A stretch of 64,000 bases of DNA from Caryophanales bacterium UBA784 (GTDB taxonomy: Bacteria; Bacillota_I; Bacilli_A; RFN20; CAG-288), in contig DBJE01000003.1 in the NCBI GenBank assembly GCA_002297045.1, positions 186,001 to 250,000 of the forward strand, given 5' to 3'. This document shows positions 15,026-24,064 of this stretch, one piece after another (within the stretch, counting starts at the first letter, position 1; each line of letters starts with the position of its first letter). The position numbers were made by a program, and so were the translations under genes. The notes beneath the pieces were generated by a model. It was given only the letters and a program-made list of their open reading frames with translations. It had not been told where the DNA came from and did not search any database.

Positions 15026-17941
15026 ATGATTATCTTAGAAAATGTTTCAATATGCGATAAGTCAGGTGGCGTACGACTCTGTCACCTTAATTTAGAATTC
15101 CCTGATAAAGGAATGGTTTCTTTAGTTGGCCTTTCATCTTCAGATGCTATACACATCTTTGAGCTTTTAGAAGGTAAGACGAAGCCGTCAGAAGGAAAAG
15201 TGATTTGGAACGGAAAAGACATTTCGAATGAAGAAAACATAGGTTCTGATTCCGGCTGTGTCTCAAAAGGCCAAGCTATCTCTCTTTACACAGGGTTAGA
15301 TTTTCCCGCCACCTTTTCAGTGTTAGAAAGCGTAGAATTTAGGCTGCTAGTTCAAAACGAAACAAAAGTCAAAGAAAAAGCCCTCTCTGCATTAGAAACA
15401 GTGGGCTTAGATAAGCAGAAAGAGACTAGGCTTTGGCAACTTTCAGAGGAGGAACAATATAAAGTAAGATTAGCAAGGGCCCTTTCCGGTAATCAAAGTG
15501 TCATCCTTACCGATGATCCCTATTCTCATCTGCCAAAGGAATCCGCAAAAGAAATCCTTTCCTTACTCTACTCTGTTTCCTCCAAAAAGCTTGTGCTCAT
15601 TGCTTGTAACGAATCGACGGTTCCCTTCTCAGATAATCAATCAGTTATCTTTAAAAATAATAAAATTGTTTCGAATACCATTTCTCGTTTTTCGGATAAA
15701 GTAAACATAAAACGGACAAATCAGAACTTAAATACTGCTAAAAAAGGGCTGAGACTTTCGAATTTAATTCGATTAACAAAAAGAAGTTTGAAAATTCATC
15801 CGTTATTTCTTGCCTTCACCATATTGATTTCCGCAATTGCTTTGGCATTCTGTGGGACTTATGTCACGCTCGTTTCGTATAAGGAACCGGATAGGATTGC
15901 GGATTCTATATGCAAAGAAAAAAATAATTATCTTTCCTTAACAAACTGCTATCACAAAAATGGTGATAAAGATTACATTGCCTTACAAGGATTTTCAGAA
16001 GAGACTGCATCTGCGTTAATGAATAAACTCGGGTATCCAGCATTAAAGGTTGTCAAGCGAAATGATACGGAAATCAAATTCAATGGGATGGAAATATTTG
16101 GATATGAAACAGGCTCAGACTCCTTATCCATCCGTGATTTTTATAATTCGCCATGTCGTTCCGGGATCACTCGCTATACCTCACTTGATTCTTTCGATGC
16201 TCTCCCAATAGATTACAGCATTCTGGCTGGAAGAAGCCCCTCTAATGATAACGAGGTAAGGATTACTGATTTTCATTTCAATGAAATAAAAGAAATCGGA
16301 TCTCAATATAATCAATCCTATAAGGATTTAAGTTATGATTTGGTGATTGGGAAGCCACTTTCAATATGCCACGGAGAAACACAGATTATTACGAATCTAA
16401 AGGTTGTTGGAATCCTTGATACGAATTATGATGAACAATACTTTTCTTCATACAAGAAATACTGTGAATCTGGAGCAGAAATACAAGATGAAATTCCAGA
16501 AGACTCTGAAATAAAAAAAGAAGAAAGCAAGCTATCGGCTAGGAAAAGCCAATCCTATCTTAATCTGTTTTTTGTTAGCCAAAATGTTCTGGAAGAACTT
16601 AAAAATACGACTACCACCAAACCAGGCAAATACCCTCTTTATCTTGATAATGAGACTGTCTTGGAAGAACCAGACATAGTTACCCGCATAAATTATTTAT
16701 CCGATAAGACAAAAAACAGGATTGCTCTTTTCAAAGACTCTTCTTTTGATGAAGAAGATTTCATCAGCAGGAACCTTTCCTCCTATATCAAGACAATCGG
16801 AGAAACCGGAGGCCTTAAAGCAATAAATGGAATCACTATCCCCAAAAGATTTCTGCCAAAGAGCGCGACAGATGATTATTTTTATCCTGGAAACGCCTAT
16901 GATTTCTTCCTTGACTTCCTCCGTTTTCCAATCGAATTCTATGCCATTGATAACTATAAATCTGCCTACAGGAACAAGGAATTCGATTTATCGTATTATT
17001 CTAAAATATATTACTCATCCTTGCAGAAAGAGACTCCTACGATAATTCCCGAGGCAGATAGACTTCCTATCTACAAAGCTTACCTGACGGATTATATTTT
17101 AAGCGGATATCCGGACTATTCTTCCCCGCATGCATCCAAAGCCTTCTTTTCCATTACTTCTTCGGCAAAGAAAATGCTGGCCTACTATAGGGATCTATAT
17201 TCCGATTCGATTTTCCAGAAAAATAAGAAGGTGATGTACAAAATCCAAGTCACTGAAACCGGGGACGACAAAAAAATCAGGTACACATTGTGTGGCCTGA
17301 CTCTTCCGATTCGCAATTTTGAGTATTCCTGCCCAGTGAGGAAAAAAGAAGGAATCTTACGAATCTATCCTGATGGATGCGCGGTTTACGAAACTATTTT
17401 GATTCCTAGCCAATTTGACGGAGAAAAGATAAAGAAAATTGCAGATTTTAAAGATAACTTCTATATTAGTGACTTCAGCATTGTACTGAACAACCCTTCT
17501 GCTGATGTTGCCAAGACGATGGACAAAAGATCATTTGTTAGGAAAATCATTCTTTTTTTCTTTCTTCTATCGTTGGCCGTTGCGACTGTTCTTCAATTCG
17601 CCTTGCTTTTAACAAAAGTTTTCTATCTTTTCGAATTGGATGCAAAAAGGGAGAAGAAACTTGGAGTCCGGAATACGGATGTCCGAAAGGAAACTTTCCT
17701 GATTCTTCTTACTTTCCCTGTTCTTTCCTTACTTCTTGCCATTGGATTTAGGTATATCGCTCTTTGCATACTGAAAGTATGCCTAGCATCTGATTACCCT
17801 CTTTTTAGCTTTATTAGTCCTGGCTATCAATCATTTCTTTTTATTCTTGCCTTATGTCTATTCCTTATCTTCCTTACCTCCGTTTCTTTCCTCTGGAAAA
17901 AGAAGAAACAAGCCACATGCTTCAATCCGCAGGAAAATTAG
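15026..17941 (+). CDS. MacB-like permease fused to a degenerate ABC ATPase
   Basis: 971 aa. Residues about 1-215 align with an ABC ATPase, but the active motifs are all broken: Walker A is GLSSSDAIH (no GKS/T), signature is LSEEEQYKVRLARAL instead of LSGGQ, Walker B is VILTDDP (Glu to Asp) and the H-loop is LIACNES (His to Asn). Then one membrane helix (about 255-280), a large outer domain of about 540 residues, and three membrane helices near the C-terminus, the MacB/FtsX 1+3 layout. RBS AAAGGGG. Same overall plan as the two intact proteins at 18449-23211, but A+T-richer and on the other strand. Probably not a self-sufficient ATPase; it may pair with another one or be a decaying paralogue. 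Confidence 0.75.
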   Translation: MIILENVSICDKSGGVRLCHLNLEFPDKGMVSLVGLSSSDAIHIFELLEGKTKPSEGKVIWNGKDISNEENIGSDSGCVSKGQAISLYTGLDFPATFSVLESVEFRLLVQNETKVKEKALSALETVGLDKQKETRLWQLSEEEQYKVRLARALSGNQSVILTDDPYSHLPKESAKEILSLLYSVSSKKLVLIACNESTVPFSDNQSVIFKNNKIVSNTISRFSDKVNIKRTNQNLNTAKKGLRLSNLIRLTKRSLKIHPLFLAFTILISAIALAFCGTYVTLVSYKEPDRIADSICKEKNNYLSLTNCYHKNGDKDYIALQGFSEETASALMNKLGYPALKVVKRNDTEIKFNGMEIFGYETGSDSLSIRDFYNSPCRSGITRYTSLDSFDALPIDYSILAGRSPSNDNEVRITDFHFNEIKEIGSQYNQSYKDLSYDLVIGKPLSICHGETQIITNLKVVGILDTNYDEQYFSSYKKYCESGAEIQDEIPEDSEIKKEESKLSARKSQSYLNLFFVSQNVLEELKNTTTTKPGKYPLYLDNETVLEEPDIVTRINYLSDKTKNRIALFKDSSFDEEDFISRNLSSYIKTIGETGGLKAINGITIPKRFLPKSATDDYFYPGNAYDFFLDFLRFPIEFYAIDNYKSAYRNKEFDLSYYSKIYYSSLQKETPTIIPEADRLPIYKAYLTDYILSGYPDYSSPHASKAFFSITSSAKKMLAYYRDLYSDSIFQKNKKVMYKIQVTETGDDKKIRYTLCGLTLPIRNFEYSCPVRKKEGILRIYPDGCAVYETILIPSQFDGEKIKKIADFKDNFYISDFSIVLNNPSADVAKTMDKRSFVRKIILFFFLLSLAVATVLQFALLLTKVFYLFELDAKREKKLGVRNTDVRKETFLILLTFPVLSLLLAIGFRYIALCILKVCLASDYPLFSFISPGYQSFLFILALCLFLIFLTSVSFLWKKKKQATCFNPQEN

Positions 17942-18087
17942 ACAGAAAGTATCGCAAGAAGCATCTTGGCTGAAAAAGCAGTTTTGAATTTTTGCCAGAA
18001 GTCCCAAAAACATTTCGATGAGTAAAGAGGCCTTCTGAAACAAATAGAAAAAATTCTAAAGCGTGTTGCTGAAAACTTTATAAGGAA

Positions 18088-18113
18088 CAAAAAAAGACCG
18101 CCTCACGGCGGTC
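18088..18113 (-). terminator. Rho-independent terminator of csp
   Basis: Minus strand: GACCGCC / GGCGGTC perfect 7-bp stem (18096-18113) with loop GTGA, followed by a run of T (18088-18095). Confidence 0.92.
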
Positions 18114-18136
18114 TATCTGTCGTTCGATTTTAGAGA

Positions 18137-18337
18137 CTAAGCAACGAAACGGACGTTGTTAGCGCGAAGACCCTTTTCGGTCTTGGCTTCATCGAACTCG
18201 ACCTTCTGGCCGACTTCGGCAGTCTTGAAGCCATCCCTAACTAACTGAGAATAATGGAAGAAATAATCCTGTCCATCCTCTCCAGTGATGAATCCGTAAC
18301 CTTTCTCTTTGTCGAATTTCTTAACAGTACCCTTCAT
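18137..18337 (-). CDS. csp: Cold-shock domain protein
   Basis: Small single-stranded nucleic acid binding RNA chaperone, 66 aa, one OB-fold. Seen: RNP1-like KGYGFITGEDGQDYFFHYS with both aromatic motifs, then QLVMDGFKTAEVGQKVEFD, where Met is AGG. Start has AAAGGG. Monocistronic, with its own leader hairpin and terminator. Confidence 0.95.
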   Translation of the reverse strand: MKGTVKKFDKEKGYGFITGEDGQDYFFHYSQLVRDGFKTAEVGQKVEFDEAKTEKGLRANNVRFVA

Positions 18338-18358
18338 ATTTAGTCTAACCCTTTCTTT

Positions 18359-18380
18359 CGCATTCGTATTTCCAAATGCG
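18359..18380 (-). promoter_or_regulatory. Leader hairpin of csp
   Basis: Inverted repeat CGCATT / AATGCG with a 10-base loop, 22-43 bases before the start codon. Cold-shock mRNAs often have structured leaders; here this is only an inference from position. Confidence 0.4.
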
Positions 18381-18448
18381 AGAAAATTTTAGCATAAATA
18401 GGAAGAAGGTGCGTAATTATTTTTTTGTTTTTTTATGTAAGCGGTTAA

Positions 18449-21265
18449 CTAGTGGCTGAATGCGTCTTTGGGAGATATTCCCGTCCTGATTTTCTGCCTA
18501 AGAAGGGCCACAAAGAAGAGGACAAGGCATCCAAGAAGAAAAGAGATAAGAAACGGAGTGAAAAGAAAAGTAGAGGAATTCCTCACATCCATGAGTGCAT
18601 TTTCCCTTGCTTTTTGGGTGAAAAGGGAAAGGAAAAACGACAGAACATAGGAAATGAGGCCTAGAAGTAAGGCGAGATGGAGATAGAAAGAGACGACTTC
18701 CTTTTTTCTGTAGCCAAAGCTCAGACTGATTCCGATTTCTTTCTGTTCCTTTTTGATTAAAAGATACCTTGACAAGGAAAGAAGGGTCAAGGCCGAGACT
18801 AGGGAAACGAAGGAAAAGGAAAGGAAAAGCAAGGACAGCCTCTTCCTCCTTCTGTCAATTTCCTCAATCCTGACTAACCTTGGATAGGAAGCCCGGAAAT
18901 TCCCATAGTCCTTGACCCTTTTTATGTAGTCATCAGCCTTAAGTCTTTCAAGGTCTGTCTTGATGACGGCCTCGGAAATCCGGCATTCCTCCTTTTTCCT
19001 TGTCCCAAGAGAGAAATAGTAGCAGAGAGGAAACAGGGAATCCTGGTAAATCTTCCTTCCTTCGTCAGGATAAACGGCGGAGACGGTCAGACTTCCAGGG
19101 GCAAACAGGTTCTTATATTTGTCCCCTTCTTTTACTGTCTGAAACAGGGTCAGTGTATTTATCTGCTTTCCTAGGGCTAAAGAAGAAGAGGAAAAAAGTT
19201 TCTTTGCCCTTCCTTCCGAAAGCCCGATTTCTTCAATGGACTTAGGCTCATCCCCCATCAAAGGGGTTAAGCGGGAAGAGCTTAAGGAGACAAATCTCCT
19301 TCCTTCCCCATCCATCGAGGAAAGAAGGTCTGCCTTCCTCACTCCTTCTTCCCTTTCCCACCCTGCTGCCTGGAACTGTCCTAGGTTTTCGCTTGTAAAC
19401 GCGTAGTTATCCTGTATTTCGTTGAGCTTTTCCTTATTGCGGGAGAAAAAGAAGGGCTTAGTGAAACCGGATATGTATCCGGATGCGGTATAGGTGTAGA
19501 CACTTGAAGAATAACTGACAGAGGAAATCCTGCCTTGGTTATCTTTGACAAACCGCCCTATGGAAGAGAGAGAGACTTTTGGAAGGATGTCTTCATACAG
19601 AAGGATATGATTATGGGTTGTCACCTCCCCAGGAAGATAATAGTAGGGCGTCTGAAAGACTTCCGGGACCCTTTTGTCCCTGTCTTTGTCCGAGAGGAAA
19701 CTCTTTAGGAATCCTTTTGCCTTATTGGGTCTAAGTTTCAACCCTCTTTTCCTTTCCCTGCTCCAAGGTTTTTCTAAGTCTTTTTCCTCGCCGCTTTCGT
19801 AAACGAGGAATCCCCTTTGTTCATGGACAAGCCAAAGAGGGAAGTCCGGGCCAGAGGAGAGGACAAGAGGCGTTTCGGAGAGGAAGAAACCGCGGAGACA
19901 GAACCGTTGGGAATAGGAATATTTCCACTCACTTTTTTCAGCCTTCCTATCCAGAAAGACATTCCCTCGTTTAAATTCCTCTCCCCTTGCCATCCTCTCT
20001 TCTTCATTTAGCTTTGTTTCTTTCTTTCCGAACAGAAAGAAGGAAAGCGAAAGAAGGTTCTCTTCGGTCAATCCTAAAAGAAGGTCTTCTTTTTCCTTCG
20101 GTGCTTCTCCATAGTAGTCCGCGTTTTTTTCTTCCCTTTGCAGACTATGGACAAGAGAATCTAAGGAAATCCGGTTCCTGTCCCTGCTTTTTTCCTTATG
20201 GGTAAGAATAAATGACTGATCCGGTCCGAAAATGTCGTTCCTGGAAGTCGTGAAAAAATACCCTTTGGAAAGAACTTCGTCACTATGATTCCGCCTATAG
20301 AGGTTAAGAACCTGATTGCTTGCCATTTGGAAAGAAGTCCCGGTCACCCCTTCCTCACTGCTTTCCACAATCATAGAATCATTCTCCCTGTATTCTTCCC
20401 TTGAGGAGGTCAAGGAAGCAGAGACATTCATTGAAAGCTGAAAAGAAAAGGACACGGAAAATAGGCCAAGGACAAAGGTCCTCCTTGCCCTAAAAAGGAA
20501 AGAACGTTTTGCCGCCATCCTGTTTAAAATCTGGTAAAAGCGGGAAAAGCCTTTGTACTTTTCCCGGACAGGGAAAAGAGTCCTGCCTTTTCCCTCCTTT
20601 CCTTTTCTTAAAAGGTTCCTTTTTCCTTTTTCCCTCTCATAGACTGTTGCCTGCTCAGGGACTTCGTCTTTTTCATGGGTGATGACGAAGACTAGCCGGG
20701 AGAGGGAAAGATACAGAAGGAGGGAAGTCCTTTGCCTGCGGATTTCCTTGTTGAGGGAAGCAAGCGGTTCGTCGGCAAAGAGAACAGGAGTGTCCTTAAT
20801 CCTTGCGACGGCCAAGGATATCCGCTTCTTTTCTCCTCCGGATAGGTCTTTGAACTTCCTGTCTTTCTTATCCAAAAGCCCTACTCTCTTCAGTGCATCG
20901 AAAATCTTTTTCTTTTTTTCTTCCCTTGTCCTTTTCCGGATAGCCAGAGGCTTTAGCCTATTGACATATACGCTTTCTTCTTCTGTCTGACGGAAGGATT
21001 GAAAGGCTATGGAAACGGAAGAAAAACGATAGTCTGCCTTTTCCTTTTCTGTCCTTTCTTTTAATTCTTTCCCATTGTACTGAATCGACCCCTTGTATTC
21101 CTCGTCTATGCAGGAAAGAAGATTCCTCAGAGTTGATTTGCCGCAGCCTGATTTTCCGATTAGAAAGACAAGGCCTCGGTCAGGAAGGGAAAACGATGCC
21201 TCATGGATAACATCGTTTTTCTCACCCTTGTATCGCTTGGTCAGGTTTTTTACTTCAATCATCAC
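18449..21265 (-). CDS. MacB-like ABC exporter, ATPase fused to permease (938 aa)
   Basis: N-terminal ABC ATPase (about 1-215) with Walker A IGKSGCGKST, signature LSGGEKKRISLAVA, Walker B VLFADEPLASL and H-loop VITHEKDE; then one membrane helix (about 265-285), a large outer domain (about 290-790) and three membrane helices (about 805-935). This is the MacB/LolCDE-type mechanotransmission layout, used to move peptides, lipoproteins or antibiotics or to drive outer enzymes. The reading STLMNLLSCI (AGG=Met) fits the family. Starts with a 4-base overlap inside the previous gene, so the two are coupled, probably as a heterodimer. Last gene of the long operon; substrate unknown. Confidence 0.82.
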   Translation of the reverse strand: MMIEVKNLTKRYKGEKNDVIHEASFSLPDRGLVFLIGKSGCGKSTLRNLLSCIDEEYKGSIQYNGKELKERTEKEKADYRFSSVSIAFQSFRQTEEESVYVNRLKPLAIRKRTREEKKKKIFDALKRVGLLDKKDRKFKDLSGGEKKRISLAVARIKDTPVLFADEPLASLNKEIRRQRTSLLLYLSLSRLVFVITHEKDEVPEQATVYEREKGKRNLLRKGKEGKGRTLFPVREKYKGFSRFYQILNRMAAKRSFLFRARRTFVLGLFSVSFSFQLSMNVSASLTSSREEYRENDSMIVESSEEGVTGTSFQMASNQVLNLYRRNHSDEVLSKGYFFTTSRNDIFGPDQSFILTHKEKSRDRNRISLDSLVHSLQREEKNADYYGEAPKEKEDLLLGLTEENLLSLSFFLFGKKETKLNEEERMARGEEFKRGNVFLDRKAEKSEWKYSYSQRFCLRGFFLSETPLVLSSGPDFPLWLVHEQRGFLVYESGEEKDLEKPWSRERKRGLKLRPNKAKGFLKSFLSDKDRDKRVPEVFQTPYYYLPGEVTTHNHILLYEDILPKVSLSSIGRFVKDNQGRISSVSYSSSVYTYTASGYISGFTKPFFFSRNKEKLNEIQDNYAFTSENLGQFQAAGWEREEGVRKADLLSSMDGEGRRFVSLSSSRLTPLMGDEPKSIEEIGLSEGRAKKLFSSSSLALGKQINTLTLFQTVKEGDKYKNLFAPGSLTVSAVYPDEGRKIYQDSLFPLCYYFSLGTRKKEECRISEAVIKTDLERLKADDYIKRVKDYGNFRASYPRLVRIEEIDRRRKRLSLLFLSFSFVSLVSALTLLSLSRYLLIKKEQKEIGISLSFGYRKKEVVSFYLHLALLLGLISYVLSFFLSLFTQKARENALMDVRNSSTFLFTPFLISFLLGCLVLFFVALLRQKIRTGISPKDAFSH

Positions 21266-23211
21266 TCTTCTCCTTCCAGTTCGCTTTTTAGTTCCCCTTC
21301 TTTGATTTTCCTAAGGGGAAGATAGCATCCGATGGCGGTGACAAGAAATAGAAGAAGAAGGATAGACATAAATGAAAGAAAGGAGAAGGAGAACAAGGAT
21401 GAATAAGAGAATTTTATAAGAATAAAGTTACCAAGGTTCTGGAAAAAGAAAAGGAAAAGAATGGTAAACAACCTGGTTAGAAAAGAAAAAAGCAGAATCA
21501 TTCCAACCGCCCTTACTATTTTGTTTTTCTTTTCTGAAAAGACATGAATCAGGGCAAACCTTCTTTTGTTTTCTTCATTGAGGGAATAGGTAATCCTCAG
21601 CAGAAGAAGGAATGAGGACGCAAGGGAGAGAAAAAGAAAGACGGAAAGAATCAAGGAAAGGGAAGAAGCGATATTCTCCCTGTTTTCCTCCCTGCTCCTG
21701 CAGGGTGAGGAAATGACAATGTTTTCCTCATACCTTGCTTTGGCCTTTTCATTGTCAGAAAGAGGCGAAGCGGTTTGATAAAGGACTTTTTGGGAAAGAA
21801 AGTCATCCTCTTGAAAATTGACGTCGGAAAGAAGATCGCTTAGCCTTATCACTCTTTTCCTTTCCAGTGAGATGTTCTTCCTCTCAATCGTCGCGAAATA
21901 ATCCCTCCTTAGCGGATAGGAATAATAAAGCCGCGGTAGGTTGAACACCTTTTTTTCCTTGCTTAGACCGACGATGGTGAAGGAAAAATCAAAGGAAATC
22001 CTATCGCTTGACTTTAATTGGGTAGAGTAGACTAGGGCCTGATGATGAAAAGGAATCTTTTTCCCCATAAGGGAGGAAAAATCCCTTCCGAATTCTGCAA
22101 GGAAGTTTTCATTGATGATGACTTCGTTATATTTTTCTGCTTTTCTCCCTTTGGCAAGGAGGCTTTCTTTTTCTTCCCTTGCCGGAGTAAAGCAGACGTC
22201 TTTCACTTCTTCTTCCCTTTCCACTTCGCTATAGGCAGGAAGAAAATAGTCTAGGCAGGGGAAAGACTGGCTTATCCCAAGCGACTTCCTTTTTGTCTTC
22301 GAGGGAATAGAATACCGCTTAAGTGTCCTATGTCCCTGCTTGGCAATCACTTCTTTTTCCTGAATCGATGCCACGTCCGATCCGTAATATTCCTTTGCCC
22401 TCGCCTTCGTCCTTCCGGGAAGGTTCTTTCTCCTATTCCTGCCAAGATAAAGAAGGGAAAGATTAAAGGCGAGGAAGAACGAAGAGAGAAAGACACGGAA
22501 ACTTCTTTTTTTGAGAAAGGAAAAGTTCCAGCGAAGGGAGTTACAGATAGAAAGTCTACCGGCAGTCTTTTCCATGCTTTCCTTTTTTTCGCCACCAGGA
22601 ATCTTGTCCTTCTCTTTTATAGGAAGAAGCTTTCCCCCTTTCAGTTCGTAAAGATAGTCGGCAATCTTAGTCGCATTCTTCTCATCATGGGTTACCCTGA
22701 TTATCCCCCTCTCCTTAGAAAGGGAGACAATGGTCTGATAGACAAGGAAGGAGTTCTCTTCATCAAGCTGTCCGGTCGGTTCGTCAAGAATCAGGAAGCG
22801 GCTTTTTCTCACAAGGGCACGGGAAAGAGAAACGCGCCTAGCTTCCCCTCCGCTCAAAGAGGAAGGATAACGGTCTGCCCTTTTCTCCCTTCCTGTCTTT
22901 CTTAGCGCGGTAAGGGCAGCCTGCTCCTCTTCTTTGCCGTTTAGCTTTAAGGGAAGCAAAACGTTCTCCTTGACGGTAAGGTAGTCAAGAAGAAGGGGAG
23001 ACTGGAAGACAATGGCCGGCTTCTCCTCAATCCCTTTGATTTCCCCTTCTTTCGGAAGAAGCTGTTTGGTCAGCAAGGATAGAAGAGTCGTTTTCCCTTC
23101 TCCGCTTCTTCCCAAAATGACGGTCAATCCCTTATCCGGGATGATGGCATTTAAGCCATGGAAGATTTCTTTTTCCTTATAAGAAAAAGACAGATGGGTG
23201 ATCTTGATCAT
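21262..23211 (-). CDS. MacB-like ABC exporter, ATPase fused to permease (649 aa)
   Basis: Smaller partner of the next gene. N-terminal ABC ATPase (about 1-215) with Walker A GRSGEGKTT, FQSPLLLDYLTV, signature LSGGEAMRVSLSRAL, Walker B FLILDEPTGQLD and IIMVTHDEKNA; then one membrane helix (about 240-260), an outer domain of about 250 residues and three helices near the C-terminus. In the signature AGG falls on a variable position and the conserved Arg next to it is CGC. Couples by ATGA overlap to the 938-aa protein. It follows folD by 43 bases, so it may be transcribed with it. Confidence 0.82.
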   Translation of the reverse strand: MIKITHLSFSYKEKEIFHGLNAIIPDKGLTVILGRSGEGKTTLLSLLTKQLLPKEGEIKGIEEKPAIVFQSPLLLDYLTVKENVLLPLKLNGKEEEQAALTALRKTGREKRADRYPSSLSGGEARRVSLSRALVRKSRFLILDEPTGQLDEENSFLVYQTIVSLSKERGIIRVTHDEKNATKIADYLYELKGGKLLPIKEKDKIPGGEKKESMEKTAGRLSICNSLRWNFSFLKKRSFRVFLSSFFLAFNLSLLYLGRNRRKNLPGRTKARAKEYYGSDVASIQEKEVIAKQGHRTLKRYSIPSKTKRKSLGISQSFPCLDYFLPAYSEVEREEEVKDVCFTPAREEKESLLAKGRKAEKYNEVIINENFLAEFGRDFSSLMGKKIPFHHQALVYSTQLKSSDRISFDFSFTIVGLSKEKKVFNLPRLYYSYPLRRDYFATIERKNISLERKRVIRLSDLLSDVNFQEDDFLSQKVLYQTASPLSDNEKAKARYEENIVISSPCRSREENRENIASSLSLILSVFLFLSLASSFLLLLRITYSLNEENKRRFALIHVFSEKKNKIVRAVGMILLFSFLTRLFTILFLFFFQNLGNFILIKFSYSSLFSFSFLSFMSILLLLFLVTAIGCYLPLRKIKEGELKSELEGEE

Positions 23212-23254
23212 CTCATCTGATATGGGACAGGAAAAGAGAAAAAAACAAAGGAAT

Positions 23255-24064
23255 CTATTTTTTTCTGACGGCCTCTTCCCTTGCGTTCCTGATTAGGTAG
23301 TAAGGAGTAAGGGCCCCTACTCCTCCCGGAACCGGGGTATAGGCATAGACGGAAGGAAGATAACCAAGCTCTCCGCCTTTTTCAAATCCGCAGTCGATGA
23401 CAATCCTGTCTTTGTTCAGACAGGAAGGGGGGACAAGTCCTTTCTTTCCGCTTGCAAGGACAAGAAGGGAACTTTTCTTTATGATGTCCTCCCTGTCTTC
23501 TTTCCGGCTATGGGAATGGAGAAGGGATACCGTCCTGTTTTCTTTCCCGAGCCTAAGAAAACAGGGAAGGCCAAGGGAAAGGGAGCGGCCGATGACGGCA
23601 GCACGTTTTCCTTCCCTGTCCCTATGATAATGATGGAGAATGGCTCGGATGCTTTTCACCGTGGCAGGAAGATAATCCCTGTCACCGGAAAAAAGCCGGC
23701 CTAGGTTGTTAAGGCTGAGCCTGTCTGGATCATACCCTGGCTGAAGAAGGGAGAGGAACTCCTTCTCCCGTTTTGTGGGGAGAGGACGGAAGATCCTTGT
23801 CTGCCTTCTTCCGGCGTGTTTTTTTACTTCCCTCCTATTCTCTTCCTCGCTTTTTTCTCTGTCATAGAATCCCTCTTCATAAGGAAGGGAAAAAGATTCC
23901 AGGATTCTCTTTAGCGAGCGAAGATAATAGAAGGAGCCAAGATCTTCCTTGTCGGAAAAGAAATAGAAGGAAAAAGAAGAGAGTTCCTGTTGATGCTGCT
24001 TCTTATAGGTGGCAATCCTTTCCTTGGTTTCTTCCACCCTGTCTTTGCCAGAGAGAAGAATCAT
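23255..24064 (-). CDS. folD: FolD-like protein with altered active site
   Basis: Belongs to methylenetetrahydrofolate dehydrogenase/cyclohydrolase, 269 aa (usual about 285). Seen: MIFRPLPT (family VQLPLP), NNLGRLFSG, nucleotide-binding VIGRSLSLGLP, LVLASGKKG, VIDCGFE and TPVPGGVGALTPYYL. Aligning SFYYLRSLKRIL without gaps to the family SxxYVxxKxK block puts Leu where the catalytic Lys (Lys56 in E. coli) belongs, with a Lys one position later; the Gln of VQLPLP (Gln100) is Phe. The Asp of the DG block may be kept. The start overlaps fhs by 4 bases, so it does sit in the one-carbon pathway. Activity, especially cyclohydrolase, is doubtful. Confidence 0.8.
   Translation of the reverse strand: MILLSGKDRVEETKERIATYKKQHQQELSSFSFYFFSDKEDLGSFYYLRSLKRILESFSLPYEEGFYDREKSEEENRREVKKHAGRRQTRIFRPLPTKREKEFLSLLQPGYDPDRLSLNNLGRLFSGDRDYLPATVKSIRAILHHYHRDREGKRAAVIGRSLSLGLPCFLRLGKENRTVSLLHSHSRKEDREDIIKKSSLLVLASGKKGLVPPSCLNKDRIVIDCGFEKGGELGYLPSVYAYTPVPGGVGALTPYYLIRNAREEAVRKK

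Noticed and set aside
22330..22905. 191-codon plus-strand frame
   Set aside because: Antisense to the ATPase part of the 649-aa exporter with intact Walker motifs; no ribosome site.
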